The notes below the pieces were generated by a model. That model was not told where the DNA came from. It was given only the letters and a program-made list of their open reading frames with translations, and searched no databases. The translations under genes were made by a program, and so were the position numbers. 64,000 nucleotides of DNA from CAZABG01 sp964483465 (GTDB lineage: Bacteria; Chlamydiota; Chlamydiia; Chlamydiales; Parachlamydiaceae), in contig CAZABG010000002.1 of the NCBI GenBank assembly GCA_964483465.1, positions 4,720 through 68,719 on the forward strand. Direction: 5' to 3'. This document shows positions 8,175 to 16,564 of the stretch, one piece after another (the first letter of the stretch is position 1; every line of letters begins with the position of its first letter).

Positions 8175-8483
8175 ATGTCTATTACATATGATGTTAAAAC
8201 CTATCCTGGAATAGGAAGATATTTAACCCAAGCCGATGTCGGGAAGAATGTTGTAAGAGTGTTTCCATGCAATGGTAGGTTTGGCTTTATTCCTGTAGGA
8301 GATAGGGTAAGAGGAGATCGGCTCGAGGCTTTAAAGGGAAATACAATAACGATAATAGGCTTAGAACTTGATGCTGATTGGACAGATAACAATTGGCTGA
8401 CGGTCGAAGAATTTATTGTTAAGATTCAAGGAAAAGCTGCTACCCTCCTTCAGAAGGGGAATTTTTCCAGTTGTTTTTCTTAA
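8175..8483 (+). CDS. Tandem-family LTxxDVGK protein (one domain)
   Basis: 102 residues with GGAG before ATG. It carries GIGRYLTQADVGKNVVRVFP and NNWLTVEEFIVK and is nearly collinear with the 6753 gene. The C-terminus (LLQKGNFSSCF) is short and unrelated. It is the last member of the array and ends 4 bases inside the convergent phosphate permease gene. Function unknown. Confidence 0.7.
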   Translation: MSITYDVKTYPGIGRYLTQADVGKNVVRVFPCNGRFGFIPVGDRVRGDRLEALKGNTITIIGLELDADWTDNNWLTVEEFIVKIQGKAATLLQKGNFSSCFS

Positions 8484-9493
8484 AAAGCGCTTAAAATAAG
8501 ATAGCAAAGAGCTGCGATAATGGCGGCGCAAGGGAGGGTAAAGATCCATGCCCAAACGATTTTTGCCGCGATTGTCCACTTTATATGGGAAAGGGGAGTA
8601 TTAACCATTCCCACTCCGATGATGGATGCCGTAATAGTGTGAGTTGTAGAAACGGGTATGCCTGTCGCTGTAGCAAAGAATAAAGCAATCGCTCCTGAAG
8701 TTTCCGCGCTGAATCCCCCGATCGGTTTTAAAGGCGTTATCCTTTGTCCCAAAGTTTTAATAATTCGCCAGCCGCCGAGAGCGGTTCCGATCGCCATGGC
8801 TAAATGGCAAGAAAAAATAATCCAGTTCGTGTGAAAGTTAGTAAGAGAGAGCGTATCGTTCGGAGTTACAATGCCTGCTGCTAGCAAACACCCAAAGATA
8901 ACACCCATTGTTTTTTGAGCATCGTTTGCTCCGTGGCCGATTGAATAGAGCGCAGCCGATATAAGCTGCCCCTTTCTAAATATTTTGTCGATTTCTTGCG
9001 GATGGAATTTTCTAAATAGATAGTAGTTTAAAACCATAATTAGAAAGCCGCCAATAAACCCCATTAAGGGAGATAGGAAGATAAAAAGGGCTGTTATTAG
9101 GATAAGCTCATAATGAAGGGTATCCATTCCGCCAAAAGCTAAAGCCGCTCCTGAAAGACCGCCAATGAGCGCATGTGATGAGCTTGTGGGCAATGCTAAA
9201 ACCCAGGTTATAAGATTCCAGACAATAGCGCCTATTAAACCTGCCAGGATGACTAAAATGAAACTCGGATCTTTAGGAGTGATTTTGATCATTTTAGAAA
9301 CAGTCTCAGCCACGTTAGGCGCAAGAACAAAGATCGCGAAAAAATTAAAAAAAGCCGCCCATAATACAGCCCACTTTGGTCTTAAAACGCGGGTTGTAAC
9401 AATGGTAGCAATCGAATTCGCGGCATCATGAAAGCCGTTTATCATATCAAAAAGGAGGGCGATAGCGATGGTGACGACTAAAAGCGTAATCAA
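8480..9493 (-). CDS. pitA: Inorganic phosphate transporter, PiT family
   Basis: 337 residues with about ten hydrophobic segments. The PiT duplication is visible: an N-terminal half with FDMINGFHDAANSIATIV and PTSSSHALIGGLSG, and a C-terminal half with GANDAQKTMGVI and PVSTTHTITASIIG. PiT carriers import phosphate by H+ or Na+ symport in the inner membrane. The gene overlaps the upstream DUF47 gene by ATGA. The same pairing is found in Chlamydia and many other bacteria. Confidence 0.93.
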   Translation of the reverse strand: MITLLVVTIAIALLFDMINGFHDAANSIATIVTTRVLRPKWAVLWAAFFNFFAIFVLAPNVAETVSKMIKITPKDPSFILVILAGLIGAIVWNLITWVLALPTSSSHALIGGLSGAALAFGGMDTLHYELILITALFIFLSPLMGFIGGFLIMVLNYYLFRKFHPQEIDKIFRKGQLISAALYSIGHGANDAQKTMGVIFGCLLAAGIVTPNDTLSLTNFHTNWIIFSCHLAMAIGTALGGWRIIKTLGQRITPLKPIGGFSAETSGAIALFFATATGIPVSTTHTITASIIGVGMVNTPLSHIKWTIAAKIVWAWIFTLPCAAIIAALCYLILSAF

Positions 9494-10107
9494 TTTGACT
9501 CCAAGATAATCCCTTCCACGATGTAGGCTACCTCTTCCGCTCCGTCGATCGCGTCTTCAATTCGATCGTAAATTTCTTTCCATTTCATTATTTCGATAGG
9601 ATCTTTGGAATTTTCAAAAAGGGATTTAAGGGCATTTAAGTAAAGTCTATCCCCTCTATTTTCAAGAGCGTTTATCTTTACAATCTGTTCTTTGGTTTCA
9701 TGATTGATTTTTAGCTCTCTTAATTTCGCTAAGATGGGGGAGAGTTCCTGGCTGATTAAGTAGAGAACTTGAATAAGTTCTTTTGCCTCTTGAGTCATTA
9801 TTGTGATTTTATAAATGCTCAATCTTTCCGATACTTCGTCTATGTAATCAAGAATATCGTCTAAACAGGAAATTAGCCGGTGGATTTCATCTCTTGCGAA
9901 TGGAGTGATAAAAGTTTTATGAAGCATTTCAACGCATTCGTGCGTGACGTGATCGCCATCACGCTCAATGGCCTTTATTTCATAAGATTGGTCCTTTCCT
10001 TCATGTATCCATTTTTTCAAGGCAGTGGATGCTTTCACCACAAGTTCTGCTTGTTGATCAAAATAAATAAAGAAATCGGTTTCTTTGGGAAATAACCAGT
10101 TAAGCAT
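9490..10107 (-). CDS. DUF47 / PhoU-like phosphate transport accessory protein
   Basis: 205 residues, almost entirely helical. It starts with LFPKETDFFIYFDQQAELVV, typical of DUF47 (PhoU-like) proteins encoded next to PiT permeases. The EIKAIERDGDHVTHE stretch carries the family's acidic, probably metal-binding, helix; a second copy (KINALENRGDRLY) lies in the C-terminal half. It probably regulates the downstream permease, to which it is translationally coupled. Confidence 0.9.
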   Translation of the reverse strand: MLNWLFPKETDFFIYFDQQAELVVKASTALKKWIHEGKDQSYEIKAIERDGDHVTHECVEMLHKTFITPFARDEIHRLISCLDDILDYIDEVSERLSIYKITIMTQEAKELIQVLYLISQELSPILAKLRELKINHETKEQIVKINALENRGDRLYLNALKSLFENSKDPIEIMKWKEIYDRIEDAIDGAEEVAYIVEGIILESN

Positions 10108-10177
10108 ATAGATAGATAATAGCTATAAATATTTAATTTTAAATACAAATCTTGCTTCTAGGTGTTAAAGAATTTAA

Positions 10178-10206
10178 TTCAAATTTTATTAAATAATGGG
10201 TATAAT
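10178..10206 (+). promoter_or_regulatory. Sigma-70-type promoter for the DMT transporter gene
   Basis: TTCAAA (10178-10183), a 17-base spacer and a perfect TATAAT (10201-10206). The ATG follows 21 bases later with AAGG before it. Confidence 0.55.
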
Positions 10207-10226
10207 ATCTTTTTCATTAAGGTTTT

Positions 10227-11162
10227 ATGGCCAATCTCCTGCTTTATTTCGTCGTGGTTCTAATATGGGGAACTACCTGGATTTCGGTTAAATATCAGAT
10301 CGGTGAAGTCCACCCTCAAGTATCTATCTTTTATCGTTTTTTTATCGCTTCAAGCCTTCTATTTCTATACTGCTTAATTAAAAAGGAATCGCTTCGATTT
10401 AAGTTGAAGGATCATTTTTATCTCCTGCTCTTAGGTGCAGGGATGTTTTCGATCCATTGCTTGCTTATCTATGAAGCAACTTTTTATCTTGTTTCCGCTA
10501 TCGCCTGCCTCCTTTTTTCCTGCGTCAGCCTCTTTAATATTTTAAATAATGCCTTAATATTTAAATCGAAACCTCAAAAACAGGTACTGACAGGGGCCAT
10601 GATGGGTGTTCTTGGTATCGCTTTTTTCTTTTGGGATGAAGTAACCCAATTTAAACTGAGTCAGGCAACGTTATACGGAGCATCGCTTGCGCTCGCCGGA
10701 TCCTATGTATTTTCTCTCGGTAACATTTTAGGTAAACGGAATCAAACAGCAGGATTTAGGCTTGTTCCTAGTGTGGCGTGGGGCATGTTGTATGGATCGC
10801 TTATTATGTTCTTTTATTCGCTCTTTGGACAAGTGCCGTTCGATATCTCTTATAAAGCCTCTTACTGGATATCGCTTTTATATCTCGCCATTCCCGGTTC
10901 CATCGTGGCATTCTTATGCTACTTGAAGTTAATTGAACGGATAGGCCCCGAAAAAACGGGCTATGCGACCGTTTTATTTCCGGTAATAGCTCTTCTTATC
11001 TCTATGGGGGTTGAGGGGTATTTACCGTCCTATAAAGACCTCATCGGGATGATCCTTATTTTTGGAGGAAATATTCTTGTGATGGTTAAACCCGCCACTT
11101 TACTAAATATTACTACAAGGCTAAAAAATGTCATTTTTACCTGCTCTAAAAGTCCCGGATAG
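10227..11162 (+). CDS. EamA/DMT superfamily transporter
   Basis: 311 residues with ten predicted membrane helices in two EamA repeats. The start (FVVVLIWGTTWISVKYQIG) and the second-repeat motif (IPGSIVAFLCYLKLIERIGPEKTGYATVLFPVIALL) are typical of drug/metabolite transporters. It is probably an inner-membrane metabolite exporter or importer; the substrate is unknown. Its 3' end overlaps the next small ORF by 35 bases. Confidence 0.88.
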   Translation: MANLLLYFVVVLIWGTTWISVKYQIGEVHPQVSIFYRFFIASSLLFLYCLIKKESLRFKLKDHFYLLLLGAGMFSIHCLLIYEATFYLVSAIACLLFSCVSLFNILNNALIFKSKPQKQVLTGAMMGVLGIAFFFWDEVTQFKLSQATLYGASLALAGSYVFSLGNILGKRNQTAGFRLVPSVAWGMLYGSLIMFFYSLFGQVPFDISYKASYWISLLYLAIPGSIVAFLCYLKLIERIGPEKTGYATVLFPVIALLISMGVEGYLPSYKDLIGMILIFGGNILVMVKPATLLNITTRLKNVIFTCSKSPG

Positions 11163-11484
11163 AGATCCATGCGACTATAACGTGCAGTATTTGCAGAAAC
11201 TAAAGGGTTGTAAGGAGTCTTTAGTTAAAACTGTAAAACCGAGAGAATTGTATAAGTTTGTCCCTATGTTTTCTTCTCTTTCGCAATATCTAGAAAGCGG
11301 GCATATCATGTTGATTTATAAAGAAATGCCCGATCAAATAGCTCATCTCAAGCGTATGAAAGAGAATAACAGATTGCATGCCATTAGATTTAATGAAGAG
11401 CTGGAAAATTTAAAAGATGTGTTATCAATAGAGCAAATGATGATGTGCAATGAAATTGCTTTGACTATGCTTCAAGGCCGTTAA
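11128..11484 (+). CDS. Hypothetical protein, 118 residues
   Basis: I do not recognise it. It starts inside the transporter gene and is mostly charged and helical (SLSQYLESGHIMLIYKEMPDQIAHLKRMKE), without membrane segments or known motifs. It ends two bases before the stop of the convergent oxidoreductase gene. The overlap with a good gene lowers confidence in the start, but the frame is open for most of its length outside that overlap. Confidence 0.5.
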   Translation: MSFLPALKVPDRDPCDYNVQYLQKLKGCKESLVKTVKPRELYKFVPMFSSLSQYLESGHIMLIYKEMPDQIAHLKRMKENNRLHAIRFNEELENLKDVLSIEQMMMCNEIALTMLQGR

Positions 11485-11485
11485 A

Positions 11486-13501
11486 TTAAGAAAGCCACTC
11501 TTTAACCGGATCAATGATCCCTTTTTTGATAAGAACGGATTTGTCTTTTACCGGATTCCATTTAAGAAGATTTTCAGCTTTTGAGCTGTCGAATATCGCT
11601 TTTTGTGTTCGGCTTTGCCAATCGCGAAAAGAAGGAATTTTGCGATTCGGATGATTAATCGCGACTTTGACAATCCACTTTAAAACGTCTTGAAAGTAAT
11701 AGTTGAAAGGAGATTTCGGAATGATGGCTATTTTGTTATGAATCGCCCTTTCGAGTTCTTCAATATATTCAAGCGCGCTTAAAAGAGGGGGAGAGGTTAG
11801 CAAGAAACTCTTTTTTTCAATATTTTTAGTCGATGCCGCTAATTGTATTGCCCTCGCCACATCTTCAACAAGAACAAGGGGCAGCGGATTTTTTCCATCA
11901 CCCCATAACTCGACCTCAGTTCCATTGGCGGCGAATTTGCCCACACCGAAATGAAAAGGGCTGGAACCTTTGCCGATTACGATACCTGGCCTTAAAATGA
12001 CATAAGGTAAATCTTTAAAAGCCTCTTCTGATAACGCTTTCGCGCGAGCGTAATAATTCCTTTCGTCAATTTTTGGATCAAGAGGAGTGTTGTCATCTAT
12101 CGTTTTCACGCCTGCATAGTAGGAATCAATCGTTCCCGTGTATATGAGCCTTTTTATTCCGCTATCTTTGAGCAAGCGGGCAAGCTTTTCATTTACCCGA
12201 ATCTCTTTTTCCACATAGTCGTTCCAGGTATTGACTTTCGCTCTTGCAAGGTGAATGACCGTTTCAATTCCATCGAGACTCCTCTTTAGGTCTTCTTCAT
12301 TTTCAAGAGACCCTGTTACACTTTCGACTAAAGGGTGTTGAATCAGGCTTCTACCTAAAACACGGGCAGGTTCTTTCAATTCATCAAGCAATGCTTGTCC
12401 GATAAATCCGCTCGCTCCGAAAATGAGTATTTTAGGCTTTGAGGTTAGAGGGGGATAGGTTTTGGCGGTAACTTTTTCCTCAGGGATTTTTGCCGCGGCT
12501 CTTTCGCAAAATCTAATGACCTTAACCCCGAACTCGGGGCTTTGACGTCCATCTTGTCCTTTATCATAAAAAGTACGGATACTTCTTTCGATGCTATGAG
12601 AATAAGGATCTTTAATACTTGATAGCTTGAATTTAGATAAAACGTAGTTTTTTAGGGTCGAAAAGGCCTGCTTTTTTATCGCCTTGGCTTCTTTTTTTGA
12701 AGTGAAGTAACGATCAAAATCAAGAGGGCGATGAGTATTTCTTTTTAATGTATAGGTATTGGCATCAAAATCAACTTTAGCAATTCCATTTAGTCCTCTA
12801 ACTTCTATTTTCCTTTCATCCATTCCTGCACGTACGGAAAGGGTAATTTGTCCCGATGTTTTTCCTTGAAACCCAATGATGTTTATTCTTCGATAAATCG
12901 TTACGCCCGTTGGTAAAATGATAGGATCGCTAGGTGTTACCTGAAGGGTTTCAGGTTCGCCTAGTAAATCTATATATAAGGCGGCAAGGTGAGATCCAAG
13001 TTCGAAGAGAAGATTTTTTGGGCTCCTAATCATCCAATTATTAAAAGGGCCCGACTTGATAATTTCGAGCTCTCTAAACCACGTAATAGAAACATGGTCG
13101 ATCGGGCCAAGTTCTTCGTTATTTAAGTCTATTTTTAACTTCTCGTATATAGGATAGAAAAGAAAGTTGTGGTTAACACCTACTTTAAGGCCGCTTTCTT
13201 TGGATAGATTGAGTAGTTTTTCCGCTTCATCTACAGAAAGCCCCATCGGTTTTTCAATAAAAAGGCTTGAACCATTCTCCAGCACCTTAATTCCATCTGC
13301 TACGTGCGATTCAGGGTGAGTTAATACATGGACGACGTCAGGCTTTAAGGCAAGCAGTTCATTCAAACTTTTAACAGGGTTCGGTGAATTTAAAGCAGCT
13401 GCCTTTTCTTTATGCAAATCGGCGACACCGATTAAATCAAACAGTCCATCCACTTTATGAAATTTCGAAATATAGCCTGCGCCCAAAAAGGCGGATTTCA
13501 T
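11486..13501 (-). CDS. Fusion of a Gfo/Idh/MocA oxidoreductase and an extended SDR epimerase
   Basis: 671 residues in two domains. Residues 1-~330 are a Gfo/Idh/MocA sugar dehydrogenase, with an N-terminal GAGYISKFH NAD loop, FIEKPMGLS carrying the catalytic EKP and VGVNHNFLF. Residues ~352-671 are an extended short-chain dehydrogenase/epimerase with ILIFGASGFIGQALL and the YxxxK pair in YYARAK. The two activities would oxidise and epimerise or reduce a nucleotide sugar. It overlaps the upstream glycosyltransferase by ATGA, so it probably makes or modifies the sugar that enzyme transfers into a surface polysaccharide or lipid. Confidence 0.88.
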   Translation of the reverse strand: MKSAFLGAGYISKFHKVDGLFDLIGVADLHKEKAAALNSPNPVKSLNELLALKPDVVHVLTHPESHVADGIKVLENGSSLFIEKPMGLSVDEAEKLLNLSKESGLKVGVNHNFLFYPIYEKLKIDLNNEELGPIDHVSITWFRELEIIKSGPFNNWMIRSPKNLLFELGSHLAALYIDLLGEPETLQVTPSDPIILPTGVTIYRRINIIGFQGKTSGQITLSVRAGMDERKIEVRGLNGIAKVDFDANTYTLKRNTHRPLDFDRYFTSKKEAKAIKKQAFSTLKNYVLSKFKLSSIKDPYSHSIERSIRTFYDKGQDGRQSPEFGVKVIRFCERAAAKIPEEKVTAKTYPPLTSKPKILIFGASGFIGQALLDELKEPARVLGRSLIQHPLVESVTGSLENEEDLKRSLDGIETVIHLARAKVNTWNDYVEKEIRVNEKLARLLKDSGIKRLIYTGTIDSYYAGVKTIDDNTPLDPKIDERNYYARAKALSEEAFKDLPYVILRPGIVIGKGSSPFHFGVGKFAANGTEVELWGDGKNPLPLVLVEDVARAIQLAASTKNIEKKSFLLTSPPLLSALEYIEELERAIHNKIAIIPKSPFNYYFQDVLKWIVKVAINHPNRKIPSFRDWQSRTQKAIFDSSKAENLLKWNPVKDKSVLIKKGIIDPVKEWLS

Positions 13502-14475
13502 AATGAACCTTTATAATCGATGGTTCCTCTAAATTTGCCCCTTATGCGGTCTAGATGATATTTCAAGAGTCCAATGACATTAGGAAATTTTCCGATTACG
13601 CAAAATAGGGAATAAATAATCGATTCATGTTCAGTCCAGGTCTTTCTTTTATTCCAGTATATTTTAATGGCTAAGAGAGGATAGAGAAAAAGCAAGTCTA
13701 AAGCATGCGGACCATAAACATACCAGCTTAAAAGCACTGCGATCGGGAAGAACAGGCCCCAAAATAGAGTAGAATAATATTCCTTGGTATGGGGCTCTAG
13801 ATTTTCATAGAGGCTTTGAGCAAAAGCATATCCTGTTCTAATAGAACGGTTGAACCATTCGCTGATATGATGCATCGAAGCGTTATGGATAGCCATGGGG
13901 TGGCTTAAATGATAGATCTTCCACCCCTCTTTCCTTAGCCTGGAACAAAACTCTTCTTCTTCAGCGGCAATCATTTTGCATTTGAATCCGCCAAGTTTTT
14001 GAAAAACCTCGCTTTTTATAAGAAAATTACCTCCACAGGCTTTGATTTCTCCAGGATCTTTACGCCATTCAAGTTCGCAAAGATTATTGTAGATGGTTTC
14101 TTTAGCTTCCATCTCATGAAGATCACCAGTAACAATTGCGATTTTGGCATGATCTTTTAAATAGTCGACTCCATAAGGAATCCAGCCCTCAATTAATTGG
14201 CAGTCTCCATCCACGAATTGAACATATTTAATATTTGGATAGAGCTCTTTTAAGAATTTGAATCCTGCGTTTCTTGCTCTTGCGGCAGTAAAAGGTTCTG
14301 TGTTTTCAAGTTCGACGGTAGGTATATTTTTAGCGCGCGCAATTTGAACGCTTGAATCCTTTGAGCCTGAATCGATATAAACGACGGAGTATTTAGTGGT
14401 AAGGGCGGAATCAAGTGATGCGCGCAGCCTATCGCCCTCATTTCTTCCAATGATAACAATCCCAATCTCTTCCAT
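13498..14475 (-). CDS. Family 2 glycosyltransferase
   Basis: 325 residues of GT-A fold. The start (IGIVIIGRNEGDRLRASLDSAL) is the nucleotide-sugar binding strand of GT2 enzymes, and YVQFVDGDCQL holds the metal-binding DxD-type motif. AAEEEEFCSRLRKEGW corresponds to the ED acceptor-site motif. Two hydrophobic segments near residues 235-275 suggest membrane attachment. First gene of a two-gene unit with the sugar dehydrogenase/epimerase fusion. Confidence 0.88.
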   Translation of the reverse strand: MEEIGIVIIGRNEGDRLRASLDSALTTKYSVVYIDSGSKDSSVQIARAKNIPTVELENTEPFTAARARNAGFKFLKELYPNIKYVQFVDGDCQLIEGWIPYGVDYLKDHAKIAIVTGDLHEMEAKETIYNNLCELEWRKDPGEIKACGGNFLIKSEVFQKLGGFKCKMIAAEEEEFCSRLRKEGWKIYHLSHPMAIHNASMHHISEWFNRSIRTGYAFAQSLYENLEPHTKEYYSTLFWGLFFPIAVLLSWYVYGPHALDLLFLYPLLAIKIYWNKRKTWTEHESIIYSLFCVIGKFPNVIGLLKYHLDRIRGKFRGTIDYKGSL

Positions 14476-14513
14476 CTTTGCTCAACTTAACAAAGCGAAG
14501 GTTAATTCGAAAG

Positions 14514-14542
14514 TTGTCACTTATATCAAAATGCGTTTAAAT
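14514..14542 (+). promoter_or_regulatory. Promoter of the SIMPL-domain gene
   Basis: TTGTCA (14514-14519), a 17-base spacer and TTAAAT (14537-14542). The ATG at 14551 is only nine bases after the -10 box and no Shine-Dalgarno is present, so the mRNA may be leaderless. Confidence 0.45.
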
Positions 14543-14550
14543 GGTTGTAT

Positions 14551-15213
14551 ATGAAATACCTTCTTTTACTTTTTGTGTTAGTTCTTAATGCTGAAGAAGT
14601 TGCGACTTTGACGGTAAATGGCCAAGGCCAAATAGTTTCCATGGCGGACGAGTCAAGAATCTCACTTGCTGTTGTTTCAGAGGCTAATAGCGCTGCTAAA
14701 GCCGCCCAAATCAACCGTGAAAGTATGGCAAAAGCGCTTGAAGCCATTAAAACACTGGGTTATGAAGCGAATGAAATCAAAACAGGCCAATACCTTATCC
14801 ATCCGGTATATAGTACAAGCAAAGAAGGAATTCGCAGCTTGCAAGGTTATGAAGCACGAAATAGCATCGAAATTAAATCATCAAAATTAAACCTAATCGG
14901 ACAACTTATCGATAAAGCGACAGCTTCCGGAGTAAACGAAATAAGCGATCTTCAGTTTACGTTATCCGATCCTGAAAAAGCGCGCCTTGAAGCCATCCAA
15001 AAAGCGATTAGCCAGGCCAAGCGCGAAGCGGAGGAAGCAGCAAAAGCGGCAGGCGTTACACTCAAAAAAGTACGCGAAATTAAAATAGAGCCTTCAGGTC
15101 GTCCTGGGCCTATCTTTAAAGCAATGGCCTATCAGGCAAATGTTTCGACTGAAATTATCCCGAACGATGTCGTGACGGGCGCTGACGTAACGCTTATCTA
15201 CGAACTTGAATAA
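14551..15213 (+). CDS. SIMPL (DUF541) domain periplasmic protein
   Basis: About 220 residues. A short signal peptide (MKYLLLLFVLVLNAEE) is followed by the SIMPL/DUF541 domain: TLTVNGQGQIVSMADES, an ETAKAAQ-like helix, GYEARNSIEIK and a C-terminal ADVTLIYELE strand. Members are exported and often oligomerise in the envelope; their role is poorly known. ATG 14551 is chosen over the upstream TTG because it directly begins the signal peptide. A strong hairpin follows the stop. Confidence 0.85.
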   Translation: MKYLLLLFVLVLNAEEVATLTVNGQGQIVSMADESRISLAVVSEANSAAKAAQINRESMAKALEAIKTLGYEANEIKTGQYLIHPVYSTSKEGIRSLQGYEARNSIEIKSSKLNLIGQLIDKATASGVNEISDLQFTLSDPEKARLEAIQKAISQAKREAEEAAKAAGVTLKKVREIKIEPSGRPGPIFKAMAYQANVSTEIIPNDVVTGADVTLIYELE

Positions 15214-15216
15214 GAA

Positions 15217-15271
15217 GAAGGATGAAGGCGAAATAGCTACACAATCTGTCGCTATTCTGCCTTCATCCTTC
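15217..15271. terminator. Bidirectional hairpin between convergent genes
   Basis: A 21-base stem (15217-15237 with 15251-15271), with one wobble and one mismatch and a 13-base loop, begins GAAGGATGAAGGC. It follows the SIMPL stop and overlaps the stop of the opposite gene. A related AAGGATGAAGGCG stretch occurs at 63946, so this may be a dispersed palindrome recruited as a terminator. Confidence 0.6.
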
Positions 15272-15965
15272 ATAGTAGGTTGTAAAGGGCGAGCCACTTT
15301 TCCACATTTTGGATACGTAGCGAAAGGGCAGCTTTAGCAGGCCCCACATTTAACGTATTATCAAGCCGTTCAAGCAGCAATTTAATTTTTATGACGCGCT
15401 GCATCGGCGTAATCAAAATATCTGCCGCATCTGAGTTTTTTTCGGCCATCCATTTGGAAACTTCTGTGCTTATTTGAATGGGAATTTTAAACGCTAGGAA
15501 ATAGGGATGAGAATGATCCGCGGAAAAGGCTTTTAGGCAAGAAAGAAAGCGCTCCTTTTCGTCGGGGCCTTTTGATAAGGTTTCAATTATACAGTTGGAT
15601 GCCGTGGCTAGAATCTTATAATCTTTGTAATTTGGATGAAGCTGAAATAAGGAATTATTTAATAAGGCTGCCAATTGCTTATGAAAATGTATTTCTGTAT
15701 CTGCTAACTCTTTCAATATTTTATCAATTGTATCAAGCGGGTTGTCGAAAATCTGGATGGAATTAAAGGTAATGTCATCTTGAAGATTTGGAAGCGGCAT
15801 TTTTGCAGGAAGGGGAGTTTCCTTTTCAATCATGTCTAATCGAAGCTGTTTAAATCCTATTTCCTTTTTTTGAAAGACTTCTTCGGATATGGCTTTAGCC
15901 TTTTCGAAGGTTAAGAGAGTGTTATCTAATAGTCCTTTAGATATTTCTAAGAATGTTTTTTCCAA
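15270..15965 (-). CDS. Putative RhoGEF (Dbl-homology) domain protein
   Basis: 231 residues from TTG. IDKILKELADTEIHFHKQLAALL (about 80-102) has the spacing of the first conserved region of Dbl-homology domains (ELLxTExxYVxxL). ILITPMQRVIKIKLLLERLDNTL (about 183-205) closely matches the third region (LxxPxQRxxxYxLLLxxLL). Eukaryotic DH domains load GTP onto Rho GTPases, so a chlamydial copy would suggest a secreted effector acting on host actin. No signal peptide is evident, as expected for a type III substrate. The frame stays open upstream to 16358 but without ATG or GTG, so the 5' end is uncertain. Confidence 0.65.
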   Translation of the reverse strand: MEKTFLEISKGLLDNTLLTFEKAKAISEEVFQKKEIGFKQLRLDMIEKETPLPAKMPLPNLQDDITFNSIQIFDNPLDTIDKILKELADTEIHFHKQLAALLNNSLFQLHPNYKDYKILATASNCIIETLSKGPDEKERFLSCLKAFSADHSHPYFLAFKIPIQISTEVSKWMAEKNSDAADILITPMQRVIKIKLLLERLDNTLNVGPAKAALSLRIQNVEKWLALYNLL

Positions 15966-16350
15966 AGTTTTATCGCGCGGATATAGAAGGCTTAAATTCC
16001 GGCTTGTTGAAAGAATAAAAATTTCAATCGTTCTTTCCCTTAATCCTGGATATTGGGCAGCGCTATCAAACAGTTTTCCGACAAATGGATGAACTTCGCA
16101 ACCGCTTGTAAAAGCATTTAAAATGGACGAACATATTTCTTGATAATCGTTTGCGTTTCTTGGAGGGGTTGAGAAAAAAGGAAAGGATATTTTTGAGGAT
16201 CGTTTATAATCGCTATAGCGTTTCGATAAGGGACGCTCGTTTTCTTCATTATATAAAGTATCTAGCTTTTCCTGAGTTGTTCGATAGGAGGAAGCATAGA
16301 TAGCTCTAACGCCTGAAGTTGACGAAACAGTACCTTGAGTCCAGGACAGA
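15966..16350 (-). other. Open 5' extension of the DH-like gene without a standard start
   Basis: The frame of the DH-like gene has no stop for 131 codons upstream (to 16358) and gives a Ser/Thr-rich protein-like sequence (SSYRTTQEKLDTLYNEENE, SSKISFPFFSTPPRNAND). No ATG or GTG occurs in frame; only CTG codons (16349, 16073) do. An out-of-frame ATG at 16297 is closed after 11 codons. Either a rare start is used, or the 5' end has been lost or frameshifted. No plus-strand gene is credible here. Confidence 0.5.
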
Positions 16351-16512
16351 CTATCCTCTTAAGCGTGGAACGATTAACGAGATCAGGAACAAGACAAGGA
16401 ACACCACGAATAAGATCTTCGCAAATTCAGTTGCGACGCCAGCGACTCCTGTAAAGCCTAGTAATGCAGCAATAATTGCCACTATTAAAAAAGTCAGTGC
16501 CCAGTTTAGCAT
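16351..16512 (-). CDS. DUF1328 small membrane protein (YtjA-like)
   Basis: 53 residues with two hydrophobic helices: LNWALTFLIVAIIAALLGF, then the GVAGVATEFAKILF turn, then VVFLVLFLISLI and a basic end (PRLRG). This matches the DUF1328/YtjA family of two-helix inner-membrane proteins of unknown function in length and pattern. GGAG lies seven to eight bases before the ATG. It is divergent from the tag gene, with 52 bases between starts. Confidence 0.88.
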   Translation of the reverse strand: MLNWALTFLIVAIIAALLGFTGVAGVATEFAKILFVVFLVLFLISLIVPRLRG

Positions 16513-16564
16513 AGGATTGCTCCTTTTCTATATAATAACAAAGTTTTTAATTCCGGAGGAAACG

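Noticed and set aside
16319..16564. Long N-terminal extension of the Tag glycosylase
   Set aside because: The frame upstream of ATG 16565 is antisense to the DUF1328 gene, and the ribosome site and family start are at 16565.
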